Source: Xiphydria camelus | Lineage: Eukaryota > Arthropoda > Insecta > Hymenoptera > Xiphydriidae | Direction of reading: 5' to 3' | Assembly: GCA_963678675.1 (NCBI GenBank) | Contig: OY783194.1 | Location: forward strand, 26,452,278-26,516,277 | DNA length: 64,000 nt | In this document: positions 11,701 through 24,984 of the stretch, one piece after another | How the letters are laid out: each line of letters begins with the position of its first letter | Numbering within the stretch: position 1 is the stretch's first letter | Program-made: the position numbers and the translations under genes | Notes under the pieces: model-generated | The model's database searches: none | Seen by the model: the letters and a program-made list of their open reading frames with translations, nothing else | Told to the model about the DNA's origin: nothing

Positions 11701-13130
11701 GCGACACCAACCGGTAATCGGCCCGCGATGAAACGCCGCATCCCATAAGTCCCCTCGCCCCTCTTTCTCGCTCGACCCTCAGCAACCCCCGTTTTCAGAA
11801 AAACTCTGCCCCGTCGTTTCCGCGAATTCGAAAGAACCGTCGATCACAGGCCGTCGTGTTGGATTAAACGCGAGAGTACCCGGAGGAGAGGGTCGGTGGC
11901 GCACATCGGTTCTCCCGCGCGCGCGGGGGTGCAGCGGTGGTGCCTCAGATATGGAAGGTGCATTAAAAAGCGATGAATATTCATGGTCTTTCGAGCGGCG
12001 ATAACCTTTCCCCCCGACAAAGCGCGAATGACGAACGACGAAGAGTGCTCCTCCGCTCGCGCGACACGCGGCGATCGATCGATCCATATTGCGACGCTCG
12101 CGTATACGAAACCACACGTCCCGCTCTACGGCCGGGCGTTTCGTGGAAAATGTTGCGTCACGTAGGCGGTACGTAAATCGCGCTACGGATTAACCGGAGC
12201 GCGGCGGATTCTAAACGGCGCGACACGCGTTCCCCTCGAGGCTCCGGGGGATGAGGGTGGAATCGCGCCCCGCGTCGAAGTGGAGTATTTATACGGTTTT
12301 AATGGACGAGGAGTGCGCGAGCGTATAGGGAACGCGCGCCGTGGCTCGTTCTTCACCGTGTGTTTTTCCGTTCTACGCGCTCGATACTCAGGCGCTTGCA
12401 CCGAAAGTGCATTAGGCGCGAGAACGCTTCGCGGGTCTGTCTTCTCGGCGCGAGAACCGATCCGACGTTCGGCGATCGGAAAGACAAACAGATGCGGGGA
12501 TGGAGACGTCGCGTCGGTCTCCTCCTACTTATCCGGGATTCTCGGAAGGAACGGTCGTGAAATTCGCAACATGGAGTGAACAAGAGAGGGGGTGCGAGAG
12601 GAGGCAGTTCCCAGCCGCAAAAATCCAGTGATCCTACTTGCCATACGTTCTCGCACGTAAACAATGGAGTCTGGGAACGAAAGAACGCGCGTCAACCGCG
12701 CCGCGGAAAGTTCCCTTCGCCGTCGGAGGACTCGACAAAAGTCTGAAAACAAAAGTACGACCACTCAATGGTCGCGTTAAAAGATCCCTTTGAAAAAGTC
12801 ATCTATTAAACACTGCTACAAGCGTATAGTGGTGGTTACCCCCCCCCCCCCCCATATCCTCCCACCTTTTGTTTCGACTTTGCTCTGCTGCCGTTGCTGC
12901 CGCGGTATTTCCACTGTGCGCGCGTGTATAGGCGCGCGGGACAATGCCCCGACACGGTGAACTCTCTTCGTAAGCAAACTGTTCGCGGGCGTTCGCTTAA
13001 ACTGTTAACCCCCGCGACGAAAGGCCTTTTATTGGCTCATTGCATTCGCGGTGAATCGGGAGGATTGAAAAGGGGTCGAGCTCGGTTCTTGGTGCGGGGA
13101 AATTAGCGGTACCATGCGTGGTATTTTATT
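11701..13130. other. CpG-rich non-coding block with a C15 homopolymer
   Basis: A strongly CG-rich block with a run of 15 C at 12839-12853. Overlapping frames on both strands (for example at 12280-12664) are arginine/serine-rich and lack domain signatures. Possible regulatory island; unproven. Confidence 0.4.
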
Positions 13131-13800
13131 TTACATATATCTTTGCGATATGGGAAAAATATTGATTTCTTCTTATCGCCATATATACTCCATATTTTTC
13201 TTCTTATTTTCTCATGAAACTATGACGATAAGATAGGGGAGCTTAGCGATCGATTTCAGAGCAATTTGCTAAAAATCGAAATCTTCGAAATCGGACTCCC
13301 GACCACCCTACCCGGTATATTTTTGCGTGCTGATTCCGAAAATGATAAGTTTATTGGAGAAATTTCAAAGCAAGACTTCATCGATGATTTTATATGAAAA
13401 GTTAATTTTTTCCTACATAAAATTACCGATATTTTATATTTCTTTCGAAGTATCGACCTGATAACCCTACTTTTCGTAATGTGGACGAAAAAAATACATA
13501 TAATTGGGTCGTTCATGAGGTTTCGATTTTTGGCAAAATGTGAAGACATTTCTTTCCATTTTTAACAAAGAATCGAATTCTTTTGAATTGAACTTTCGAA
13601 AATCCAATCCGATGTATTTTTGATACAGAAAATCACAGATTCATTCAGGAAATCTGGAAGAAACTCCGGAGATATCAGTGATTTTATGGGAAGAAAATAA
13701 TTTTCTCGTGACATGAAAAAATCACGCTGTGATATTTTAATTTTTTTTTTTGTTGAGATATCGACCTAATAACTACACTTTTCATAATCAGTACAATGTG
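13131..13800. repeat. Dispersed AT-rich repeat J
   Basis: Diverged units contain GATTTCGATTTTTGGCAAAA, CTGATTCCGAAAA, ATACATATAATTGGGT and GATATCGACCTAATAAC words. The same words recur at 23990-24510 in both orientations. It looks like an old repeat family with internal redundancy. No coding potential. Confidence 0.5.
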
Positions 13801-15866
13801 ACGGCGTCCGCGACGACGTTCCGTCATTCAAGTCTGCAGTAGCTATCAATAGGCACGTTGTATATAACCAAGCTGACGCCGCTCATCCCGTGCATCCGAA
13901 GACGAGACTCCACTCGACACGTCGTCTAATTTGCTCCTGAGATGTTTACACTTCGCTTACCCGAGCTTGACCCTCGCGTCTACTGTGCGTAAACACAGTA
14001 GCATGGTTATGGAAATGCTCCATCCTGAGACTGTTTCATCCTCGGGAGTCGGACTAGTTATATTCAAACAGGGCAATTCTCACTATCTTTAATTGTCAAA
14101 ACAAATAATAATTGAGTACATTATGCATGCGATTAGCAATTGTATTTTAAACCGCAAACACAGAGTTGAAAGAAATATTATAGGAAAGTCCCTCATTTTG
14201 ACAGGCTCGCGTGGCTCTTACAATTAATAATCGTGATTTGTAACGGCTGTCAGCAGGTGCCAATTTAAGCGCGCGGGAATACACGACTCTCCCCTTGCAG
14301 TCTGGCTCGTAAATATACATTTAGCCAATCACCGATGCAATTGCACTATGCGATACCTGGAACGTATTCTGAAATTGGCTGTCGGCACTACTAATATCGC
14401 CGCGCTTCTGGTTCATTTACACGCACCGGGGGCGAGAGTAAACTAACATTGCGTGTTTTGGCAATCTATTTTGGAATATTCCTCAACAAGTGAGGAGAAA
14501 AATTGTTCACTGGCTACAAAAATATTATCGTTAACAAAATATCGAGATGCTTGATATATGACGTTATAATTTTAGTATTTTAGTAATTATATGTAGTATG
14601 TAGCGATCCATAGTAGGGGCGCCTATTTTTACGGAGTTATCGTTATTTTAGGAGACTACGATATAAAAAGATGGACTTTTTAGCGAGTTAATAATGTGCG
14701 TGTGTATTGAGACATGTCGATTCTATCGCATATACGAGGGAAGGATTCTATACGCGTATATTCGCTATTCGTGCAATGCTGATAACGCCATTCTTGTAGT
14801 ACTACGATGCATTAAATCTATACACGCAAATCAGGTTCGTTAGACCATCGGTTCATTAAGAGGAACAAACATAATATGTGCGTACTAAACATCTATCTGT
14901 ATGATCGAATTGTAATGGGTAACAATATTGATTCCGATTTCGCGGCATTTCAGGTTTTGTTTGTAAGCATGGAAAATGTATGGATTTGGAAAAAGTTTGC
15001 CATTAAAGTACATGGATTAAATTTTCATCGAGCTCGAATTTGAATTACAACAAAATTGTATCAGAGCTGATTCACAATGAAAACTCTACAGTGGTAGGAG
15101 TTGTAATGTCTATTTTTATCTCTATTTTTGAAATATATTAATCGAATGAGAATTTCAAAAATTTTCCATATACGCTGTGAAGAAAAAATATTACTAAATC
15201 AACTAGTTACAGAGAAATTAAATTTTTACCCATAAATTGTAATCCGAAATAAGAAGACCGAAGGAAGATATGTGTCGTTTTCATGTAAAAAATAATGGAA
15301 TGATCTTGCGTAAAGTGAAAAACAACTTTTGGCTTTTCCATGACGCGATATAACTATAAGAAACCGTCGTCAGTCGCGTCCTGCTGACGTTCTTTGTATC
15401 TTCCGTGGAACGAAAAATAGAGCCATCCCATCGCTGATAACGACAACGATTCTATCTAGAAGACAGCCCTTCGCCGTTCTCTCCATCCTCGCAGCAGTGA
15501 CTCCATTCGAAAGCGGAAATAGTAGAATCGTTTCCTGCGAAGCAGACATCCAATGTGTTTTCCAGGCCGTAATGTTCTCCGCGCCAGAGGAAAGCACTGC
15601 GCGCATGCAGTCACATTTTCCGAATGATGACCGAAATTCGATACTTATAGGAAAGTCCTATCTCTCTGTGATAGCAATTACGCGAAGTACACGTTACATA
15701 CACCTTTTATAATCAATTTTGTCGAACGAGAAATCGAGCTACTCCAATCCTGATAACGATAACGTTCCCATTCGATAACCACCTCTTTCTATTTTTTTTT
15801 CTTCGGCTACAACTTCAGCTTCCGTTTTTTGACTTTTTCATTATCGATCGTCATCGCACGGCTATA
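13801..15866. other. Non-coding, nothing recognised
   Basis: About 2 kb of mixed-composition DNA with no MITE ends and no credible open frame. A short CG-containing stretch at 15360-15620 has overlapping frames on both strands but no recognisable product. Confidence 0.4.
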
Positions 15867-16348
15867 CAGTGGAAGAAATAATTGCTGGTGCCAAAAAAAT
15901 GTTTTCTTCAATCAAAAACATGATATAATTTCAGGATCAAGCCGTGGTTTTCTTCATGCAAAAAAATATTTGAGACACGGACAAAAATAAATCGTAGCAT
16001 TTACAAAGCTTGTGGTAAATTTCGGGACAAGGCCGATTTTAATAAAAATTACAGCAACGCCCACAACTTATACAAGTTTTACTATGATTTTTACTAAAAT
16101 TGTAGTTATCGTAACGATAAACTGGACATGTTCCGAAAATTATAACAAACTTTGTAAGAGAGAGAGAGTGCTACGATTTATTTTTCCTATGTAAGCTCGA
16201 GTAATTATTTTTTTTTTACGCTGAAAGTATTTCTCATTCCCACGACGATATTATTCGATCAAGAATCTGTATTCTTCAAGATTTGTAAGATCATATATTT
16301 TTTATTCGAAAAATATTTTATTCATACTAGCAGTTATTTCTCTCGGTG
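15867..16348. mobile_element. Family A2 MITE with a family F MITE nested
   Basis: Opens CAGTGGAAGAAATAATTGC after TA and closes TTATTTCTCTCGGTG before TA. The A2 body is interrupted at about 15976-16190 by family F (CGGACAAAAATAAATCG on the left, CGATTTATTTTTCCTATG on the right). The A2 halves resume cleanly either side of F. Confidence 0.7.
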
Positions 16349-17216
16349 TATACGAGACTCGAATTTAAAATCGGATCGCGCCAACGGTCTTCCGTTTTTA
16401 CCGAAGAATTCCCGACCGACTCGAGACGACGAGAAAGAGGAGCAGGAGGAGGAAATGATCTCGATAGTGCCACCTGTTACCGCTCGGGAGGAACCGGTCG
16501 CGAAGAAAAGATCGCGGGCTCCGCTACAGGGGAAGGGAACCGTTGTCTCTTCGCCATAACGGTAACCCATCCACCGCGCGGACGCGCGTCTGCTCTCCGC
16601 TTGGCGGAGTAAAAATGGAAATAATTTCCTGCCGCCCGATTTCCCCTTTCCGGGAAGCGCGGCGCCCAAAACAATTCGATCCTTCGCTGAGCAAACACAG
16701 CGAGCGCCCCGCGGGCAAGGGTTCTCACAGTCGTCGACTTCGTCGTGCTTGTCGTCGTTGCGGTTGTTGTGACTCGCGGCTGGACGTAACTCAGCCTTCC
16801 GTGGTATTCCGAGAAAAGGGCCTACGTGCGCTCGAAGATGCCATCTGCCGCGACTGCGGCGTCGGGAGCGCGAGTGCGTGTTTCGCGTGCGCGAGTGGCC
16901 GACGTTGGCGTGGACGCCGTGATCTTACCGTTAAGTCGCGAGTATTTGTTTCTTTATCGGCGGCGAATGAAAGAAGGAAAAGAGGAAGAGTGAGGAGGGG
17001 GGGGGGGGGGGGAGGAGGGAAGAATTATAATTAAATCGTTGGAATATTACTTTTCCATTTCCTTCGTAACGCATGTCTCTCGAATAGACTCGTAGCTTCG
17101 CGTCACTTAAAATAGAACGAAAGGTTTGTTATACCGCGGCACACTTTCCTGTCCCTCGTTAGAGGAGCGGAACCTCTCAGAAATTTGTCGAGTTCCACAC
17201 GAGAGCACCCTTACTT
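16349..17216. other. CpG-rich non-coding block with a G16 homopolymer
   Basis: CG-rich DNA with a run of 16 G at 16997-17012. The open frame at 16543-17034 is arginine/cysteine-rich and overlaps three antisense frames, so it is not called. Confidence 0.4.
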
Positions 17217-17475
17217 ACTGAGAAAAATAATTTGCCGATCCAAACGGAAAAAAATAAATCGTAGCATTTATCTTGTTTGTGGTAAATTTCGTGACAAGAC
17301 CAATTTATTGTTACGATAATTACAATTTTCGAAAAAATTGTAATAAAATTTGTAGAAGCTGCAAGCGTTGCTGTAATTTTTACTAAAATTTTAGTTATCG
17401 TAGCGACACACTGGCCTTTCTCTGAAATGTACTACAAACTTTGCAAATACTTCGATTCATTTTTTCCCGTGCAAG
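17217..17475. mobile_element. Family A fragment carrying a family F MITE
   Basis: ACTGAGAAAAATAATTTGC marks an A left end. From 17245 a family F copy follows (CGGAAAAAAATAAATCG to CATTTTTTCCCGTG), matching the 15976-16190 copy. Confidence 0.6.
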
Positions 17476-17568
17476 TAACCGTCGATATGAATAGTACAAA
17501 AAACATATTTATTTAAGACAAGCGTATGTTTATTGAATTGAACGAATCTACATTGAATTCGAATGGCA

Positions 17569-17745
17569 CACTGAGAAAAATAACTCGGTTAAAATGACAA
17601 AATGCATTTGGTTCAACGAGTTTAGTCATTCTAACTAAAATACTAGTAAGTCGAACCAAATATTTAGTCGTTCTAACTAGATGTTCAGCTATTCTAACTA
17701 CATGTCTAGTTATTCTAACCAGAAAATGGAATGTTGGATTAAATC
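17569..17745. mobile_element. Family A1 MITE, 3'-truncated
   Basis: CACTGAGAAAAATAACTCGG followed by the ATTCTAACTA repeats of A1. The right terminus is missing. Confidence 0.6.
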
Positions 17746-19007
17746 GACTTTCGGGTGCTTTTCCTTGATGGTAAAGGTAGAGATACCGATATATATATAT
17801 TTAGATTGAAAATCGAACGTCAGCTCGAGGATACTGGAAAATTCAGGACTGATATAGGATTCGGGGAAAATATAATAGAGAGCCGGAAGTTTTTTCGGTC
17901 GAATGGATCCCTCGTCCCTTCCACGCAGGCAAATGTCGACCAATAAAATATTAACACGGCCACGGGCACCCACGTATTCTCAGTATAACGCACCGTTTTC
18001 ATGTTCCAACGGCATTGCATTGCAAGGGATGAAAATTTGTTCAAAAGTCGACATATCGTTAACGACATCGAATTATGATAACGTAATTCACTTAATCGCG
18101 ACAACCGGGAATGGAACTGTCGAAAGACCGGGCTACATATATATGTATATACTGCCAGTAGAAATAACTCGCCGCGGTCGCTGTACAAAACGTAGGGGAA
18201 GGGAGCGCGCGGGCCGACCGACCACTTCTTTTTCTACTTACACTCCGCGCGCTGAATCCGACATGACTCGGCGTATATCCCCGGTACATATATCATTCGC
18301 ACGTATGTCCCCCGTCCGCCCTGTGCGCCGTCGTTTGCCCTCGTTCCGGATTTCTCTGTCCATCGTAGCCGTTATCGTTCGCCATTCGGGAGAGGCGCAC
18401 ACGACGTCGTCGACTCGGTCGTCCCCGTTGACTTCGGTCGAACAATTTGAATTATGCAGGGATTCCGGTGGCACGGCCTCTCTCTGCTCGTCTCTCTGTC
18501 TCCCCCCTATCCGTTTCTCTCCCTCCAACAGGAAACCTCGGAGAATGCATCAGCCGCACGACTAAACTAGGAAAGTTGTCCGTCCCCGTTATACTCGGTA
18601 ACGACGACGAGGACGGGTTTATTTTCCTTCATAATCGGCGGGAAACTACACAAGTACATAATCGCGGGACCGTCAGGCCGCGCGGGAATATCGATGGGTG
18701 ACAGGGGGAAAAAGTGGCAAGAGGGATCTACTACACGAGATCCAGCGAATGGGTTCGAGAGATAAGCCTTTGGTCGGCCACACATGCGGAAGGGTAGTGT
18801 ATATAGAAAGGGTCAACCGACTTGACACTCCGTCGACCGCGTCCGTCGCTTTTGAATGCCGCACGCGCGTCTTTCAGCCGCCGAGCGTTCCATTTCGCGT
18901 GAACCACGTGTGGGAAGGGGAAACCACGTGGGTGACATGGCGATATTTAACTGCGGTGTGGATGTCGAGGCTTATCTATATCTACTTTCGAACTCTTTTT
19001 TTTTATA
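17746..19007. other. CpG-rich non-coding block
   Basis: CG-rich between about 18160 and 18960. The longest frame (17903-18565) is Ser/Arg/Pro-rich and antisense frames overlap it throughout. No product is supported. Confidence 0.4.
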
Positions 19008-19232
19008 CACGGAAATAAAGAATTAGTTGGATCTGTTGAAAATTACTTGTGGAGTCACAAATAATTACTTATATTTTCAGATATCTCTTCCTTATAGTCA
19101 TGTGAAAGAGTATGTGATTGCCAATAAGAAATATCTAATTAATTTGAAAAAAGATTCAATTGATCTAAATAAATAATTACTTGCGACCCCGCATGTAATT
19201 TTTAGTTGCTCTAATCAATTCTTTTTCCTTAG
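19008..19232. mobile_element. Family D MITE
   Basis: Left end CACGGAAATAAAGAATTAG after TA. The body is inverted around the centre, with paired GTAATTATTTATTT-like arms. The right end TCAATTCTTTTTCCTTAG lacks a clear TA. Relatives at 22671-22903 and 28257-28488. Confidence 0.65.
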
Positions 19233-19909
19233 CCCTTACACCTTACACCTTATCCTTAGCGCGTTACACTCATACGTTTCCTTTTACGAGTGAATTTTTC
19301 AAAAATACTGAAAGTATGATAAACGCTATGTTACGAATTTTAAAATAATTGTCGTCTGACGTTAAAAAAATAACGAGGTTTTTTCTTAATAAAATTCTGA
19401 AAGGAAAGTAAGGGTATTCGTAATTATACATAAGTCGCTTTTTGAAATTCTAAGTATCAAAATCGTCTCTAATCTTAAAGTCATCTGTATAGTATACTAT
19501 AGTATACTTGTACAGATCTTTTTCATTAAATCGTAAAGTGACATTTTCCATCCTAACGAAAGATTAAGAAAGGAAAAAAATGAAGGGCAAAGGGAGAAAC
19601 GAGAGGAATTAAAAGAAGTGAAATACGATGTCAAGTATGGGAAACGAAGAGCCGAGGCCTTCTCGAGAGATTTTAACGGAGAGATATTGGATCTGCGCAC
19701 AATAATTCTCTCCGAGCTTGAAATGAGAAATTCAACCCCTTCGTCGATCCGGGCGCTACGCGTTGTTTTCCCCGAAACTGGCCGGGGAATCGACGCTCGA
19801 CATTTCCCGAGGAAACGGAATGACAAGCGAACTTTTCGAATTTAGAAATGGACTTGTACGATCCTATACCGTTTTCGCCGATCGTGAGAAGACCGACGCC
19901 AATTTATGT
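19233..19909. other. Non-coding, nothing recognised
   Basis: AT-rich then mixed DNA. The 19497-19826 frame (minus) and the 19618-19845 frame (plus) overlap each other and show no known domain. Confidence 0.35.
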
Positions 19910-20544
19910 CACTGAGAAAAATAACTAATATTAAAAAGTATTTTCTTTTGAAACAAGAACATGTGATTTAAAAAATGTTTAAGAATACAGATTCTTTCCG
20001 AGTCGAAACTTTAGGCCTACTCTTTTAGGCTGATTTGTACCACTAAGAGAGATAATAGGTAGAGTGATAATATAAAAGAAAACTATTTCTTGAACTATTA
20101 AGAACATAGGATTTAAAAAATGTTTAAGAATACGAATTCTTTTCGAATCGAAATTTTATTCTTACTCTTTAAGGTTTATAGTAGGGCAATTTTCCATTGT
20201 ATTGAAAGTCTGTATATTGAGCCTAAAATAGTTACTAAACATTTCATTAACTTTAGCTTCAAAATAGCTTATAGGCTGAATAGGCCAGTGGTAAAACGAA
20301 TGGAGCATTAAAAATATCAAAATAGGGCTAAAATTTCGATCCGGGTTGGTCGATAAATACATATTCTTAATTCAAGAATACTTTTACTGGAACAAGAAAT
20401 TCTTCGCCAGCGAAAAAAAAACACTCTAGCCTATACCAGATATTTTTTTTTGCGTGAAGAAAACCATGGCTTGATCCTGTAACAATATCATATTTTGAAT
20501 TAAAGAAACCATTTTTTGGGCACCAGCGATTATTTTTCTCAGTG
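19910..20544. mobile_element. Composite family A2 element
   Basis: Begins CACTGAGAAAAATAACTAA and ends GCGATTATTTTTCTCAGTG. Two head-to-tail copies of the A2 left portion occur (both contain ATTTAAAAAATGTTTAAGAA, at about 19967 and 20111). The central part at 20170-20360 is not A2. The right part carries the GAAAACCATGGCTTGATCC hallmark of A2. Confidence 0.6.
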
Positions 20545-22085
20545 TGCAAGAGCCAGGAACTCCTCCAGGCCGCTCCCGGAAGATTCATCTCAAAAGATCC
20601 TCTTACGCCAAAATTTCAAGAGTCCGTTCGTCAGTTTCAAACCGGATGGTCGTTAGAGCCGCGTCGAAAATCCGGTGGAATTATGAGGGACGGAGACGAA
20701 GGTCCCCCAGGGTCCGCGATAACAAAACTTCGAGGTCGACTAGTGTCGACTGGGGGACGGTGCCCGTGCTACTCGTTAAAATATTTATCTACGGTACACA
20801 CACACACGCTCGACTTTATAATAATTTATTCGTCTCCCTCGTCGAAACCGTGTTACAGCCTTTCTTCCAAATAATTACTTATCGCCCTCCGTTGAGACCT
20901 CGATTAATCATGCGGAAGGTTCCTCGCTGTCGCTTTCCATTTGGATGCTGCGTCGAGATGCATCTTTTCTAGTGCGTAGGTTTCATATACCCCGTGTCTG
21001 GTTTAACACGCCAGTACAACGGATTGCATATCGGCTGGTACATTCAATTCGCTGTGGTTTCCTATAGGAATTATATTATGTATAATTCGCGGTGGTAATA
21101 CTGATAGCCAAAATTCGAATCAAATAGTAGTATCGGTATGAGAAACATTGGTCATATCACATTAGTGGTTAAATGCTCCGATATAGTTTCTATACTCGCG
21201 TAAGCGTTTTTTCGAATAATCAAAGAAATAAACGTAAGCAGTGTCATTTGGTCGGATCTTGGCTGTCGGTATTACACCACTGAATTTCAGGAGATCACAT
21301 CGGACGGGGTGCACCAGTCGATATGCAACCCGTTGCACTGACGTGTATTAAACCAAACACAGAGCTATTAACGACCGGGCATCGGCCGTTATCGCTTACA
21401 CATACATATAACCGCACCGCTGGAATTTCGTGTTATAACTCCGATAACTCCTTTTTAATTAACGCTCACTTAAGAATCCCCGCGCTGACATCAGCCGCGA
21501 CACTGATTCCCGCGGTGTGTAATGGCGCGCTAATAGTTTCCGTGATTAATCGAGCGCTCGCGTCGAAGTGACGGGGGCAAAGTTTCGTTCGTCCATTCGC
21601 GGGATATACATATATCCGACGTGGCGCGTAGAACGTCGAAGTTTGGTTCTGTCGGAAGTTCCACCGCGCGAGCGACAGCGTTTGAAAAATAAATCGTACG
21701 GAAGTATAGCGGCGGAGCGCGTGTATCCTATAAATTATTTATGTGGTATCGTGGCTAGATTGTTCACTTCTGTATCTCGTGGATGTCGCCGCCGAGACTA
21801 TCCGCATCTGTATCTGGGTGCCGCATCGCCAAATTTGGTACCTTCGATGGATCGCGTCCGATAACGATACGCCAACGCGAGCGTATAGGCGCGGTTGATG
21901 CGTCGAGGCGAGGAGCGTGCGGATGAACTTTAAGAGCGATTACGATTAGGTTTAACGGGAAAGCGCTTTGGCGCATAATTTAATAGCTCGTGTCAGGAAT
22001 ATGAGCCGTTCCGAGCGAGGACGATCACCCCGCGCTGTTTCTACTGGATGTACTTTCTTCGACGGTCGGTTTTCACTTCTCTGTA
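20545..22085. other. CpG-rich non-coding block
   Basis: CG-rich at 20550-20960 and 21560-21960. TAATTA-type words (TTTTTAATTAACGC, GTGATTAATCG) occur at 21450-21550. Overlapping frames on both strands lack domain signals. Confidence 0.35.
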
Positions 22086-22306
22086 CATTGAGAGAAATAA
22101 AAATGCTAGTGTCGAAACAAAATTTCTCGAACAAAGAACATATTATGATCTTGACAATTTTTTGGGAACACGAATTGCGCGAAAAAAAAATTACTCGAGT
22201 CTATCAAATATTTTCTTGTACGAAGAAAACCACGGCTTGATCCTGAAATTATGTCATGTTTTTAATTGAAGAAAACATTTTTTTGGCACGAGCAATTATT
22301 TCCCTG
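22086..22306. mobile_element. Family A2 MITE, uninterrupted copy
   Basis: Opens CATTGAGAGAAATAAAAATG after TA and closes GCAATTATTTCCCTGA. A useful reference for the uninserted A2 body, including GAAAACCACGGCTTGATCC. It abuts a family G element directly. Confidence 0.65.
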
Positions 22307-22307
22307 A

Positions 22308-22959
22308 CACTGAGAAAAAAATTATTCAGCTCAACTAAATTTTGAGGTCACGGGCGACTAACTAAATATACAGTTATCTGATCCCAATAAATATGTGGTT
22401 AAGGTAATTAAAATACAGTTGAAGTAAATAAATTCTTAGCTGCTTCTCACAACTAAATATTTATTCGAATAACTATATTGTGCGAACCCCTTTAGCATAC
22501 GCTATGTATTAATGGTTGCATGATTGAAGAGGCAAATAAATAAGTACGTTTTTGGTCCGATAATCGTTTTTGCTTTGTTAAGCTGTTGAATTGTAAAATG
22601 TATTAGCCCTTCGATCATGCAACCATTAATGCATAGATGTATATGCTAAGGTTCACTTTAAATATGTATACGGAGATAAAGAATTAGTTGGATCTACTAA
22701 AAATTACTTGCCGGCTTGCAAGTAATTATTTATTTACATCAATTTGATCTTTTTTCATGTTAATTGAATAGGTATCTCTTCCTTGTAATCACATACTATT
22801 CAACATGATTGCAAGGAAGAAATATTTCATTGATGTATTAAAGAATTTCATTAATATGGATAAGTAAATTTTCAGTATATCCAACTAATTCTTTTTCTCT
22901 GCGTAGTTGGTCGCCCCTAACTTCAAAATTTAGTAAAATCAAACGTTTTTATTTCTCGG
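22308..22959. mobile_element. Family G MITE with a foldback and a family D MITE nested
   Basis: Family G begins CACTGAGAAAAAAATTATTC and ends TTTTTATTTCTCGG. Inside it, arms containing TTAATGGTTGCATGATTGAA (about 22487-22530) and their inverse (about 22612-22655) form a foldback. Family D follows at 22671-22903 (CGGAGATAAAGAATTAG to CTTTTTCTCTGCG, TA on both sides). The G body resumes after D with GTTGGTCGCCCCTAACTTC. Confidence 0.65.
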
Positions 22960-23985
22960 TCGAGGAATTTTCATCTATCGAATACTAAAAATAAAAAATT
23001 AGATTTCAATATGTTTGCTATAATCGTTATATTTCTAAAAGCATCGTTAATTAATATCAGTAGTCTCGGAATAAAAGTGAACGCGACTATAGAAAATCGA
23101 ACGTTGAAGAGTCACAATCCAAGGGGTTAAACCTACATCCGCCGTGCGGAGATTACCCCTCTGCAAGAGGAGTCGCACAATGGCGCGCCTAGTTTCATTT
23201 CCTCTCCATCCCCCGCGAACCTCTTCCCATTCCACATCGCTAGGTACCTACAACCCTTCGCTATCTCTTTCCCACACCGTGGAGGGGTGATTGCTAAACG
23301 CTTGACGGATCGCTATCTCGTTACCACCCGCGCTGCGGTGGCATAATTTCTGCCTGGTCGACGGCACCGCTCGACCTGCCCCACCCCCCGTTATTCCGTA
23401 AATTCAAAATTCCCCTTTCAGCTGCCCGCCGCCGCAGCACGCGAGATGCGAGTAAATCGCGCCAGCGCACGACCGGATCGTGCCCACACGGTGCAGTTAC
23501 GTTTCGTTGCCCGCAGTCGGCCGCACCGGCGCGTAAAAGCGGTACAAAATTTCGGATTTCCGCGCGGCTTTCGTGCGAAACGGTCGTTAAAGTTTGGCGC
23601 GCGCTATCATTTGCCTAATAGCGTTGATACCCGCCGTAGCTGCGCGAATCACGTGACGCCGAATTGGCTCGTACCACGCGTCAGCCAGACGACGAGTTTC
23701 CGTTTACCTTTGCAACCCTCACCCTCCTTTCGCGTCGTTCGCGTGACTACTCGCTCGTCATCGTGCTTTCCATCCTCGTTCTGTGCAGCGACGCTCGTCG
23801 TTGCCGAGCACTGCACCTCTCCTCCGTCGATGGCATCGGTATAGTGAATATTCCTCCCTCATTGCATCCTTTTGATCGAGACTGAACGTAATTGCGAAAC
23901 GTTCTAAACGTAAATATGTTATTTACGGGGACTCGGAAATGATGTAATTGTAAGCTTATATTAATATATATTTTATAATAATTAT
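22960..23985. other. CpG-rich non-coding block
   Basis: CG-rich from about 23050 to 23890. Frames at 23446-23844 and 23664-23885 overlap and lack recognisable domains. Confidence 0.35.
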
Positions 23986-24520
23986 TGTCCGTTCGGCGTG
24001 AAAAAAATATATCGTTTCGACTGTATAAAAATTCAATTTTGAGATTTCGATTCTTGCGAAAAATTGAAAAAACGTCAACCTACTCCTCGAACAGAAATCT
24101 AAAGCCCTGGAATCAATCGTTCAACCACTCTATCTGATGTATTTTTTCGCGCTGATAACGAAAAGCACAGTTCACGAATCAGCACAAAAAATACATGAGA
24201 GAGAATGGTCAAGAATTCGATTCCAAAGATTTCGATTTTTGCGAAAAATTGGAAGAATTTCAACGCGTACATTTTTCCAAAAATCGAGATCTCTGGAATC
24301 GATCTCTTGACTACTCTATCATATATGTTTTTCGTGCTGATTACGAAAAGTACGCTTTAGTCGACGCATCTCAAAGGAAATATAAGATATAACGATTTTA
24401 TGTAGAAGAAATTTATGATTTTCGAAATCAGCACGAAAAAATACACGGAATAAAGTAGTCGAGAGTTCAATTCCAGAGATATTTCAATTTTTGGCAAAAT
24501 GTCAATGTCGTCCGTAATTA
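23986..24520. repeat. Dispersed AT-rich repeat J, second locus
   Basis: At least two diverged units. Recurrent words are GATTTCGATTTTTGCGAAAA, GCTGATTACGAAAAG and ATCAGCACGAAAAA. Related to 13131-13800. It reads as tandem but strongly diverged. Confidence 0.5.
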
Positions 24521-24984
24521 TCGACAATCAGCAGTTGCCGTTTCCTTGTAATTATATACACATACATATACGGACATATGTACAATTACCAGAACCAATC
24601 AGACTCCTGTAATTGACCATCGTGTCTCGTCGACCGAAAACCCGTTGATCCGTTGCCAGGACAAAATGTTCACCAGCCACGAGATGGATTCGTATAACGA
24701 TAATCCATGGTTACGAATGTTCCCCCCGAAACCGCCGTGCAGTTTGCTAATCCGCGTTATTCCACTCGAGCGACTAGCCCGTCCCGCGTAGTACTTAAGC
24801 CGATTTGAATGTTGACATCGCGGGAAATCGCTCGGACGATAAATCGCTCTAATAATTCAGGAGCGAATTCGTCTCGCACTCGGCGATGAAGTACCTATGT
24901 ATTCGCAATATACGACTTTCCTTTTGCCCGCATATCATACATCTCCTCAATGAGAAATTATGTAGTACGCATTATTCGTCGTCA
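24521..24984. other. Non-coding, nothing recognised
   Basis: Mixed composition without MITE termini or a credible frame. Confidence 0.35.
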
